A stretch of 64,000 bases of DNA. Origin: ZC4RG30 sp035556135. GTDB taxonomy: Bacteria; Pseudomonadota; Gammaproteobacteria; Steroidobacterales; Steroidobacteraceae. Numbering within the stretch: the first letter of the stretch is position 1; each line of letters begins with the position of its first letter. The notes below the pieces were generated by a model, which searched no databases, was not told the DNA's origin, and saw nothing but the letters and a program-made list of their open reading frames with translations. Positions 17,016 through 24,419 of this stretch are shown here, piece after piece. Where the stretch lies: positions 248,001 through 312,000 of the forward strand of contig DATMFO010000005.1 in NCBI GenBank assembly GCA_035556135.1, read 5' to 3'. A program made the translations under genes and the position numbers.

Positions 17016-17990
17016 TCAGCAGACCGGATCGCGCAGCGGCTGTCCGGCGAAGAACGCGTGCAGGTTCTCGGCCACACGCATGCCCATTGCCGTGCGGGTC
17101 TCTTCGGTGGCACTGCCCAGGTGCGGCAGCAGCACGGCGTTCTCGAGGGACAGCAGCGCGGGATGGACGCGCGGTTCCTCTTCGTATACGTCGAGCCCGG
17201 CGGCAGCGATGCGGCGATCTGCCAGCGCGGCGGCCAGCGCTGCCTCGTCCACCACGGAGCCGCGCGCGGTGTTGACCAGTACGGCCTGTGGCTTCATGCG
17301 CGCCAGGCATGTCGCGTCAATCAGATGGAAGGTTTCGGGTCCGCCAGGACAGTGCAGCGACACCACGTCGGCTGTGGCCACCAGCTCATCGAGTCCGGCG
17401 AAGTATCGCGCACCGGTTTCTGCCTCGATTCCAGGCGCGGCGCGATGCCGGCTGTGGTAGGCGATCTGCATGCCGAAGGCCGCATGTGCCTTGCGCGCCA
17501 TGGACTGTGCGATGCGGCCGAAGCCCACCAGGCCCAGCACCTTGCCACCGAGGCTCTGGCCGGGCAGGTGCGTGGGGCGCCAGCCAGTCCAGCGGCCGGC
17601 GCGCAGCTCCCGCTCGCCCTCGCCGGCACGGCGCGTGGCCATCAGCAGCAGCAGTATGGCCAGTTCCGCGGTGGCATCCGTGAGCACATCCGGCGTATTG
17701 GAAACACGGATGCCCAGCTGCCGGGCCGTGGCCACATCAATGTGGTTGAATCCCACACCGAAGTTGCCGATCAACTGCACGCGGCGATCCGCCACATCCA
17801 GCACCGCCGCGTCGATGCGATCGGTGACGGTGGGACAGAGCGCGTCGTGGTCGCGCATGGCTGCGCGAAGTTCGTCGGCGCTCAGGGGTCGGTCGCGCTC
17901 ATTGAGCGTGACGTCATAGCGGGAGGCCAGGTGCTGCTCGACCTCGTGGGTCCAGCGGCGGGTGAGCAGGATGCGGGGGCGCTGGGTCAT
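17016..17990 (-). CDS. Hydroxypyruvate/glyoxylate reductase (D-2-hydroxyacid dehydrogenase)
   Basis: 324 residues, D-isomer-specific 2-hydroxyacid dehydrogenase. The NAD(P)-binding motif is GLVGFGRIAQSMA with a basic residue downstream (YHSRHR) that suggests NADPH. The catalytic triad is R in VLVNTARGSVVD-type context, E in GLDVYEEEP and H in LLPHLGSAT. The early segment IGNFGVGFNHIDV is typical of glyoxylate/hydroxypyruvate reductases. It is adjacent to glycerate kinase with no gap, forming a hydroxypyruvate-to-phosphoglycerate pathway. The ATG at 17990 faces tolC across 47 bases that hold a perfect palindrome. Confidence 0.92.
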   Translation of the reverse strand: MTQRPRILLTRRWTHEVEQHLASRYDVTLNERDRPLSADELRAAMRDHDALCPTVTDRIDAAVLDVADRRVQLIGNFGVGFNHIDVATARQLGIRVSNTPDVLTDATAELAILLLLMATRRAGEGERELRAGRWTGWRPTHLPGQSLGGKVLGLVGFGRIAQSMARKAHAAFGMQIAYHSRHRAAPGIEAETGARYFAGLDELVATADVVSLHCPGGPETFHLIDATCLARMKPQAVLVNTARGSVVDEAALAAALADRRIAAAGLDVYEEEPRVHPALLSLENAVLLPHLGSATEETRTAMGMRVAENLHAFFAGQPLRDPVC

Positions 17991-18016
17991 GCCGGTGTCG
18001 TGGCCATGAATGTCGA

Positions 18017-18032
18017 GGCACTATATAGTGCC
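18017..18032. promoter_or_regulatory. 16-bp perfect palindrome in a divergent promoter
   Basis: GGCACTATATAGTGCC reads the same on both strands, and sits between the reductase gene (start 17990) and tolC (start 18038). It contains TATAGT in both directions, which could act as a -10 element each way. No clear -35 is seen. It looks like an operator placed on the promoter of both genes. Confidence 0.5.
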
Positions 18033-18037
18033 CGCCC

Positions 18038-19420
18038 ATGCTTCGGTATCGCTGCTGGCCTTGCCTGGGACTGCTGCTGCTGGCCGGTGGCTGCGCGGTG
18101 CCGACTGCACGCGACAATGCAGGCGCTGCCGCAAGGTTGCTGGAGGGCCGCGTTCCAGCTGCGCTGGTCTGGCGTCGCGATGACCAGGCCGACCGTCAGG
18201 CGCGCCAGCAGGCCGAGCAGTTGCTGCGCGACGGGCTCACGCTTAACGAAGCGATCGGCGTGGCATTCCTCACCAGTCCCGCCCTGCAGATCGCCTTTGA
18301 GCAGCTGGAGATTTCCCGCACGGAACTCGTGGGTGCCGTGCGGCCCGCCAATCCCGTGCTCATCATCGGCGCGCGCAAGCCCAGCGGCGACCTGGCGGCC
18401 TTTTATCCGGATCGCACCATCAGCGTGGGCGTGCTGCAGAACGTGATCTCGCTGCTCACCATTCCCGACCGCCGCGCATACGCCACGCGCAATGTGGAGC
18501 GCGTGCGCAATGAGGTGGCCCAGCAGGCTGCCACGCATGCCGCCGAAGTGGCCGAGTCCTGGTACAAGTACAGCGCCGCGCGCCAGCAGCAGGCGCTGCA
18601 TGAGCGCAGCCTCAATGTCGTGCGCACTGCGCTCGACAACCTCGCAGTGCTGGCGGCGAACGGGGATGCCGAGGCGCTGGACGGGCTTCCGCAGGGGCGC
18701 AATGAGCTCTATGCGGTGGAGGAAAGCGTCGATCGTGCCCGGCTGGAAGTGGCCGCCTCGCGCATCGAGCTGGCCAGCCTGATGGGCATCGCCGGCTGGC
18801 GCGATGACTGGGAGATCGCCGGCGGGCTGCCGCCTTTGCCTGCCAGCGATCCGGATCCGGCGGCCGCCGAGGCCGCCGCGATGGACGGCAGGCTGGATCT
18901 CATCGCCGCACGCAAGGCCGTGGAGATGCGCCTGCGGCAGCTGGCCATGCAGCGCCGTTTCCGCTGGCTGAGCGAACTGGAAATCGGCGTATTCCGCGAC
19001 AAGGCCCTGGGCGGCACGCCTTTCACCGGTCCCAATGCCGCGCTCGAAGTGCCGCTGTTCGACCAGCGGCAGCAGGCCGTGCTCGAGGCCGACGCACAGC
19101 TGCGCATAGCCATGCGCCAGCTGGAGGCAACGGCGCTGGAAGCGCGCCGCCAGGTGCGCCTCCACGCCGAGTCCCTGGCCGTCATGCGGCGCGTGGTGGA
19201 GCGGTACGAGCGTGATGTGCTGCCGAACCATGAACGCGCGGCAGCCGACGTGGGGGCTGGCGATCCGGGCGACATTTCCCGGCTGAACCGTCGGCTGGCA
19301 CTGCTGGAGGCGCAGCGTGCGCACCTGCAGGCGCTGCGTGACTACTGGGTGGCCCGCTCCGCGTTTGCACAGGCCACCGGCCAGTGGCAGGAATACGGCG
19401 GCGGTGACGGAGCGGGGTGA
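18038..19420 (+). CDS. TolC-family outer-membrane efflux lipoprotein
   Basis: 460 residues. The N-terminus is a lipoprotein signal (CLGLLLLAGGC, lipobox LAGGC with the acylated Cys at about residue 19). The rest is the long helical duplication of TolC proteins: LTLNEAIGVAFLTSPALQIA, a 100-residue coiled helix to SWYKYSAARQQQALHERSL, then a second repeat (RLDLIAARKAVEMRLRQL, PLFDQRQQAVLEADAQLRIA). It would form a trimeric outer-membrane channel. No transporter gene is adjacent; the ABC adaptor operon at 11.3-15.6 kb is the nearest possible partner. No ribosome-binding site precedes the ATG. Confidence 0.87.
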   Translation: MLRYRCWPCLGLLLLAGGCAVPTARDNAGAAARLLEGRVPAALVWRRDDQADRQARQQAEQLLRDGLTLNEAIGVAFLTSPALQIAFEQLEISRTELVGAVRPANPVLIIGARKPSGDLAAFYPDRTISVGVLQNVISLLTIPDRRAYATRNVERVRNEVAQQAATHAAEVAESWYKYSAARQQQALHERSLNVVRTALDNLAVLAANGDAEALDGLPQGRNELYAVEESVDRARLEVAASRIELASLMGIAGWRDDWEIAGGLPPLPASDPDPAAAEAAAMDGRLDLIAARKAVEMRLRQLAMQRRFRWLSELEIGVFRDKALGGTPFTGPNAALEVPLFDQRQQAVLEADAQLRIAMRQLEATALEARRQVRLHAESLAVMRRVVERYERDVLPNHERAAADVGAGDPGDISRLNRRLALLEAQRAHLQALRDYWVARSAFAQATGQWQEYGGGDGAG

Positions 19421-19477
19421 TCGTTGCCGCCGGAATACGCAGGCGGAACAGGACCTTGCCTCTGCCGGCTCAAAGTC

Positions 19478-19506
19478 TTTTACTTCCCGGCTCTTGCTGA
19501 TAGGCT
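19478..19506 (+). promoter_or_regulatory. Promoter-like pair upstream of first TorF gene
   Basis: TTTTAC (19478-19483) and TAGGCT (19501-19506) are 17 bases apart. The second TorF gene has TTTTCC and TAGGCT at the same spacing (20605-20633), and both continue TAGGCTA. Matching elements before paralogous genes support a shared promoter. The -10 is far from the sigma-70 consensus, so an alternative sigma factor or activator is possible. Confidence 0.45.
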
Positions 19507-19595
19507 AGCTTTCACGCCAGTGCGTCGGGGTCTCGCAACAGGCGTTCGTGCCCCCGTGTCCAAGCAAGTTACAAATAAATGGGGAGTGGATTCAG

Positions 19596-20318
19596 ATGAA
19601 AGCACGTATTGCGGTTGCCGGGGCTTTGCTCGCCGTCACCGGGGCGGCAGGCGCCGCCGAAATCACCGCCACGGCGACCCTGACGAGTGATTACGATTTC
19701 CGTGGCATCACCCAGACGCAGGGCGAGCCTGCCTTCCAGCTCGGCCTGAATTATGGTGCCGATTCGGGCATCTACATGGGCGTGTGGGGCAGCAACGTCA
19801 AGTTCAGCAACACCGAAGACTGGCAGGTCTACGGTCGCCGTCCGAGCACCGAAGTCGACGTCTACGCGGGTTATGCCGGCGGCGATGCCGAAGAGACCTT
19901 CGGGTATGACATCGGCGCCATCTACTACGGTTATCCGAACGGCACCGCTGGCAACTTCCCTGAGGTGTATGCCGGTATCAGCAAGGGTTTCTTCAACCTG
20001 AAGCTGTGGTACTCGTGGGATTACGCCGGGTCGGGTGACACGGCCTACTACGTCGACACCAACTTCAACCTGCCGATGGCCAACGACTTCAGCTTCCTGG
20101 TGCATGCCGGGTACAGCGGAGCCGAGTACCACAACAACAAGTGGGGCCGCACCGCCGGCATGGGTGAGTACCTCGACTGGTCGCTGGGCGTGGCACTGGA
20201 TGTCGATGGCTGGACCGCAGCCGTCAAGTACGTCGACGGCAGCGACGTGAACAGCAACCCGCGCAACCTGGGTCGCTTCGTGTTCTCGCTCTCGACCACC
20301 CTGGGTGGCGGGGAATAA
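19596..20318 (+). CDS. TorF-family putative porin, copy 1
   Basis: 240 residues. The start ATG 19596 follows GGGGAGTGG. A cleavable signal peptide (IAVAGALLAVTGAAGA-AE) leads to a barrel of the Gcw_chp/TorF type, recognised by the opening TATLTSDYDFRGITQTQGEPAFQLGL, YMGVWGSNV, VDVYAGYAG and the terminal KYVDGSDVNS...VFSLSTTL. Proteins of this family sit in the outer membrane; substrates are unproven. A strong terminator follows, and a diverged paralogue (20705-21394) lies 386 bases downstream. Confidence 0.88.
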   Translation: MKARIAVAGALLAVTGAAGAAEITATATLTSDYDFRGITQTQGEPAFQLGLNYGADSGIYMGVWGSNVKFSNTEDWQVYGRRPSTEVDVYAGYAGGDAEETFGYDIGAIYYGYPNGTAGNFPEVYAGISKGFFNLKLWYSWDYAGSGDTAYYVDTNFNLPMANDFSFLVHAGYSGAEYHNNKWGRTAGMGEYLDWSLGVALDVDGWTAAVKYVDGSDVNSNPRNLGRFVFSLSTTLGGGE

Positions 20319-20358
20319 GACCGCAAGGTCTTTTTCCGGATCCACTGTTACGAAACAA

Positions 20359-20389
20359 GGCCCGGTGCGGTGACGCACCGGGCCTTTTT
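20359..20389 (+). terminator. Intrinsic terminator after first TorF gene
   Basis: A perfect 11-bp stem (GGCCCGGTGCG paired with CGCACCGGGCC) closes a GTGA loop and is followed by TTTTT. The loop is a GNRA tetraloop, as in the next terminator. Placed 40 bases after the stop codon. Confidence 0.9.
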
Positions 20390-20704
20390 CGTTGTTGGGA
20401 GGATTCAATGTTGCCAAAAAGATACTTAGTTCTGATGTTGTTGCAGGAAGTCTCTGCATTGGGCAGAAAGTGACCTGGGCTAATCCGGTTTCCCAGAATC
20501 GTGCTGGTTGGTTGGAGATTCCAACTAAAAAACAGGCATTTATGTGATCTTCTTTCTTGGCGCGAGGCCAGACTCCCGCGTGGGGAGGTCGCAACAGTCG
20601 TTGCTTTTCCATCTCATCGCGAGCTGGTAGGCTATGCCCACGCGTAAGGCGTATGGCGCGCGCAACAGTGCGCCAGATTCTGTCCAAACCGAAGGAGTCT
20701 AGTA
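20390..20704 (+). promoter_or_regulatory. Intergenic region with promoter-like pair for second TorF gene
   Basis: No gene is seen in this stretch, which is markedly more AT-rich than its surroundings up to about 20560. TTTTCC (20605-20610) and TAGGCT (20628-20633), 17 bases apart, mirror the element pair before the first TorF gene. The predicted leader is about 65 bases and ends in GAAGGAG before ATG 20705. The remaining 200 bases could hold activator sites or a small RNA; nothing definite is visible. Confidence 0.4.
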
Positions 20705-21394
20705 ATGATCAAGTCTCGTATCGCCGCGGCAGCGGCTCTTCTGGCAGTTGCCGGCGCCGCACAGGCCGAAGTCTCGGTCGATGCGGCCTGGGTCAGCGAT
20801 TACGACTGGCGCGGCGTGCAGCAGACCAGCGGCCACGACGCCCTCCAGCTGAGCGGAACCTACACCCACGACAGCGGCTTCTATGCCGGCCTGTGGGGCA
20901 GCTCGCTGGTTTCGGACGCGGAGATTGATGTGTTTGCCGGCTATGCGGCCGACATCGGTGATTCGGGCCTGGGCTTCGACGTGGGCCTGAACTACTACAC
21001 CTACACCAACACCGGCAGCACCGATGCCAACTTCGTTGAGGGCTATGCCGGCCTCAACTACGGCGTGTTCAGCGGCAAGCTGTGGTATTCGCCCGAGTTC
21101 GGCGGCGACGGTGGCGACCCGGCGTTCTACCTGGAAGGCAATGCCGCCCTGCCGCTGGGAGGCAGTGGCCTGAACCTGCTGGCGCATGTGGGCTACAGCA
21201 AGGGCGATGGCATCGAGCTGTACTACGGCGGTGACGACAACTATGTGGACTGGTCGGTCGGCCTGGGCTACGACGTCGGCAACTTCTCCACCTTCGTGAA
21301 GTGGGTGGATGGCAGCGACGTGGCCGGTGGCAACAACAATTCGCAGGCCCGCGTCCTGTTCGGCATCTCGACTTCGCTGCCCTGGGGCGAGTGA
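20705..21394 (+). CDS. TorF-family putative porin, copy 2
   Basis: 229 residues. GGAG precedes ATG 20705. A signal peptide (AAAAALLAVAGAAQA-EV) and the family pattern (AAWVSDYDWRGVQQTSGHDALQL, FYAGLWGSSL, VDWSVGLGYDVG, KWVDGSDVAGGNN, FGISTSL) make it a paralogue of the preceding porin, but with moderate divergence and a shorter middle. It lacks the YGRRPSTEVD segment of copy 1. It ends 30 bases before a bidirectional terminator shared with the convergent aminotransferase gene. Confidence 0.88.
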   Translation: MIKSRIAAAAALLAVAGAAQAEVSVDAAWVSDYDWRGVQQTSGHDALQLSGTYTHDSGFYAGLWGSSLVSDAEIDVFAGYAADIGDSGLGFDVGLNYYTYTNTGSTDANFVEGYAGLNYGVFSGKLWYSPEFGGDGGDPAFYLEGNAALPLGGSGLNLLAHVGYSKGDGIELYYGGDDNYVDWSVGLGYDVGNFSTFVKWVDGSDVAGGNNNSQARVLFGISTSLPWGE

Positions 21395-21424
21395 TCGATC
21401 AGCCTCACGGCTGAAATGAAAAAA

Positions 21425-21460
21425 GGCCCGGTGCGAGCAATCGCGCCGGGCCTTTCTCTT
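21425..21460. terminator. Bidirectional intrinsic terminator
   Basis: A 12-bp stem GGCCCGGTGCGA/TCGCGCCGGGCC (one G-U pair) with loop GCAA (21437-21440). On the plus strand it is followed by TTTCTCTTT and on the minus strand by TTTTTTC, so it can stop both the second TorF gene and the opposing aminotransferase gene. Its sequence is close to the terminator at 20359. Confidence 0.88.
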
Positions 21461-21478
21461 TGGAGCTGCGCGGCTGGC

Positions 21479-22828
21479 TCAGCCTGCGGCCTTCAGCACC
21501 CTGCCCAGCGTGTCCACGAGCTGGTCGATCTGGTTCTTCTCGATGATCAGTGGCGGCGACATGGCCGTGATGTCCCCCGCCGCACGCACCAGGATGCCGG
21601 CCTCGAAGGCCTTCAGGAACACATCGAACCCGCGCTTGCCCGGGCTGCCGGCGATGGGGTCGTACTCGATCGCAGCCACCAGCCCATAGTTGCGGATGTC
21701 GATAACGTGCGGCAGGCCCTTGAGGCTGTGCACGGCGTTTTCCCAGTAGGGAGCAATTTCCTTCACCCTCTCGAACAGGCCTTCCTTCTCGTAGATGTCC
21801 AGCGCGGCCAGGCCCGCCGCGCAGGCGGTGGGATGGCAGGAATACGTGTAGCCGTGGAAGAGCTCGATGGCCGCCTCCGGCCCGGTCATGAAGGCGTCGT
21901 GGATCTCCTTCTTCACGAGCACCGCGCCCATGGGCACGGTGCCGTTGGTGAGGCCCTTGGCGCAGGTGATCAGGTCGGGCGTCACGCCGAAATCCTGCGC
22001 GGCAAAGGCTGCGCCGGTGCGGCCGAAGCCGGTGATCACCTCATCGAATATCAGCAGGATGCCGTGCTTCGTGCACAGCTCCCGCAGCTTCTGCAGGTAG
22101 CCCCTTGGCGGCACCAGCACGCCGGTCGAGCCCGCGATGGGCTCGACGATCACGGCTGCGATGCTGGAGGCATCGTGCAGCGCCACCAGGCGCTCCAGCT
22201 CGTTGGCGAGTTCCGCGCCATGCTCGGGTGCGCCCTTGGTGAAGGCGTTCTTCGCCAGGTTGTGCGTGTGAGGCAGGTGGTCCACCCCGGGCACCATGGC
22301 CGGCGACCAGCTCTTGCGGTTGGCCACCATGCCGCCCACGCTGGTGCCGCCGAGGTTCACGCCGTGGTAGCCGCGCTCGCGGCCGATCAGGCGCGTGCGG
22401 GTGGCTTCGCCCTTCATGCGGTGGTACTGCAGGGCGATCTTCAGCGCGGTGTCGACGGCCTCGGAGCCGCTGTTCACGAAGAACACATGGTCGAGGCCGG
22501 CGGGAGCGATCTTCGCCAGCCGGTTGGCCAGGTCGAAGGACTGGGGGTGACCCATCTGGAAGGCCGGGGCGAAGTCCAGTTGTTCCAGCGAGCGGGCCAC
22601 GGCCTGGCTGATTTCCCGGCGGCCGTGGCCGGCGTTCACGCACCACAGGCCGGCGACCCCGTCGAGGATCTGGCGGCCATCGGCGGTCCAGTAATGCATG
22701 CCCTTGGCGTGGGAAAGGATGCGCGGGTTGGCCTTGAAGTGCCGGTTGGCGGTGAACGGCATCCAGTGGGCCTCGAGCTCCTCGCGGGTGAGGGCACGCG
22801 GGGCGAAATCATCGGGGCGGGCGTTCAT
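21479..22828 (-). CDS. Class III omega-amino acid (beta-alanine)-pyruvate aminotransferase
   Basis: 449 residues, PLP fold type I. The opening HWMPFTANRHFKANPRILSHA and GVAGLWCVNAGHGRREI are characteristic of beta-alanine/omega-amino acid:pyruvate aminotransferases such as BauA. FFVNSGSEAVDTALK, IFDEVITGFGRTG and the PLP lysine in CAKGLTNGTVPMG are intact. ATG 22828 has GGAG upstream. It is divergent from puuC with 94 bases between the starts, and the cluster is devoted to polyamines, so it likely deaminates GABA, beta-alanine or a diamine derived from them, using pyruvate as acceptor. The exact substrate needs an assay. Confidence 0.88.
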   Translation of the reverse strand: MNARPDDFAPRALTREELEAHWMPFTANRHFKANPRILSHAKGMHYWTADGRQILDGVAGLWCVNAGHGRREISQAVARSLEQLDFAPAFQMGHPQSFDLANRLAKIAPAGLDHVFFVNSGSEAVDTALKIALQYHRMKGEATRTRLIGRERGYHGVNLGGTSVGGMVANRKSWSPAMVPGVDHLPHTHNLAKNAFTKGAPEHGAELANELERLVALHDASSIAAVIVEPIAGSTGVLVPPRGYLQKLRELCTKHGILLIFDEVITGFGRTGAAFAAQDFGVTPDLITCAKGLTNGTVPMGAVLVKKEIHDAFMTGPEAAIELFHGYTYSCHPTACAAGLAALDIYEKEGLFERVKEIAPYWENAVHSLKGLPHVIDIRNYGLVAAIEYDPIAGSPGKRGFDVFLKAFEAGILVRAAGDITAMSPPLIIEKNQIDQLVDTLGRVLKAAG

Positions 22829-22868
22829 GGGAACTCCAGTCGGGGCCGGGTATGGATCATAGGAAAAG

Positions 22869-22898
22869 TTGACAGGGGCGGCGATACATACCGAAATA
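22869..22898 (+). promoter_or_regulatory. Probable puuC promoter
   Basis: A consensus -35 TTGACA (22869-22874) is followed after 18 bases by GAAATA (22893-22898), a weak -10. The start codon at 22923 has no obvious ribosome-binding site. The same 94-base gap must hold the promoter of the divergent aminotransferase gene, where TATGAT on the minus strand (22861-22856) could be the -10. Confidence 0.4.
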
Positions 22899-22922
22899 AC
22901 CGGCCCTCCTGGCGATCCCCCA

Positions 22923-24419
22923 ATGACTGCAGCAACACCCATCGACTGGCATCGCCGCGCCGCGGCACTGCGGCCGCGTGACGGCCTGTTCATCGACGGG
23001 CGCTTCCGCCCCGCAGCTTCAGGGGAGACCTTCGATGTGCTCAGCCCGGTGGACGGGCGGCTGCTGGCGCGCATGGCCGCCGGCAATGATGCCGATGTGG
23101 ACGCCGCCGTGGCCAGTGCGCGTGCCGCCTTCGAGCGGGGCGACTGGGCGCGCCGCGCGCCGCGCGAGCGCAAGGCGGTATTGCTGCGCTTCGCGGAGCT
23201 GATCCGCGCGCACGGGGAAGAGCTGGCGCTCACCGAGACGCTGGACATGGGCAAGCCCATCAGCGATGCGCTCAGCGTGGATGTGCCCTCCACCGCCAAC
23301 TGCATCCAGTGGTTCGCCGAAAGCACCGACAAGGTGTATGGCGAGATCGCGCCCACCGGGCACGACACCCTGGCGCTGGTGACACGCGAGCCGCTGGGTG
23401 TGGTGGCAGCCATCGTGCCGTGGAACTTCCCGATGATCATGGCGGCCTGGAAGCTGGGGCCCATCCTCGCTGCCGGCAACTCCGTGGTGCTGAAGCCGTC
23501 GGAGAAATCCCCGCTCACCGCGCTGCGCCTGGCGGAGCTGGCGGTTGAAGCCGGTGTGCCGCCGGGTGTGTTCAATGTGGTGCCGGGTTTCGGGCATACG
23601 GCCGGCAAGGCGCTGGCGCTGCACATGGATGTGGACGGCATCGGCTTCACCGGCTCCACGGCCACCGGCAAGCTCATCATGGGCTGCGCGGCGCAGTCGA
23701 ACCTCAAGCGCGTGTCGCTGGAGTGCGGCGGCAAGTCACCCAACATCGTGATGGGCGACTGGCAGGACCTGCGGCGTGCGGCGCGCGCGGCGGCCTATGC
23801 CATCTTCTTCAACCAGGGGGAGATGTGCTCGGCGGGCTCGCGGCTGCTGGTGCACGAGAGCCTGAAGGACAGGATGCTCGATGAAATCGCCGCGGTGGCG
23901 CGCGAGCTGTCGCCGGGGGATCCACTGGATCCGGCCACGAAGCTCGGCGCCATCGTGGATGCGCAGCAGCTGCAGCGCGTACTCGACTACATCCAGGCGG
24001 GGCGCAGTGAAGGAGCGCGGCTGGCCTTCGGTGGCTCGCAGGTGCGCATCGAGAGTCATGGCCACTACGTGGAGCCCACGCTGTTCGACGGCGTGCGGCC
24101 TTCCATGCGCATCGCACGCGAGGAGATCTTCGGGCCGGTGCTGGCGGTGACCGGCTTCCGCGACGAGGCCGAGGCGGTGGCCATCGCCAACGACACCACC
24201 TATGGCCTGGCCGCGGCCGTATGGACGCGCGATCTTGCCACCGCGCACCGCATGGCACGGGCCATCCGCTCCGGCATGGTGTACGTGAACTGCTATGACG
24301 CCGATGACATCACCGTGCCCTTCGGCGGCTTCCGCCAGTCGGGCGCCGGCCGTGACAAGTCGCTGCATGCCTTTGACAAGTTCACCGAACTGAAGACCAC
24401 CTGGATCGACCTGTCGTGA
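22923..24419 (+). CDS. puuC: Gamma-glutamyl-gamma-aminobutyraldehyde dehydrogenase
   Basis: 498 residues of NAD(P)-dependent aldehyde dehydrogenase. The long stretch DWHRRAAALRPRDGLFIDG, KVYGEIAPT, REPLGVVAAIVPWNFPMIM, catalytic Glu in SLECGGKSPN, catalytic Cys in NQGEMCSAGSRLL and the C-terminal TVPFGGFRQSGAGRDKSLHA/FTELKTTWI follow PuuC closely. It oxidises the aldehyde made by PuuB to gamma-glutamyl-GABA. ATG 22923 is chosen as it begins the conserved part; ATG 22869 is in frame but overlaps the -35. rlmL starts with a GTG that overlaps its stop by 4 bases. Confidence 0.92.
   Translation: MTAATPIDWHRRAAALRPRDGLFIDGRFRPAASGETFDVLSPVDGRLLARMAAGNDADVDAAVASARAAFERGDWARRAPRERKAVLLRFAELIRAHGEELALTETLDMGKPISDALSVDVPSTANCIQWFAESTDKVYGEIAPTGHDTLALVTREPLGVVAAIVPWNFPMIMAAWKLGPILAAGNSVVLKPSEKSPLTALRLAELAVEAGVPPGVFNVVPGFGHTAGKALALHMDVDGIGFTGSTATGKLIMGCAAQSNLKRVSLECGGKSPNIVMGDWQDLRRAARAAAYAIFFNQGEMCSAGSRLLVHESLKDRMLDEIAAVARELSPGDPLDPATKLGAIVDAQQLQRVLDYIQAGRSEGARLAFGGSQVRIESHGHYVEPTLFDGVRPSMRIAREEIFGPVLAVTGFRDEAEAVAIANDTTYGLAAAVWTRDLATAHRMARAIRSGMVYVNCYDADDITVPFGGFRQSGAGRDKSLHAFDKFTELKTTWIDLS

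Noticed and set aside
16110..18446. A 778-codon plus-strand frame across glycerate kinase and the reductase.
   Set aside because: It is antisense to two clear enzymes, shows no domain, and has no start signal.
20401..20560. A possible small RNA or leader peptide in the AT-rich gap between the porin genes.
   Set aside because: No promoter plus terminator pair, no frame with a ribosome-binding site, and no stable fold that I could see.
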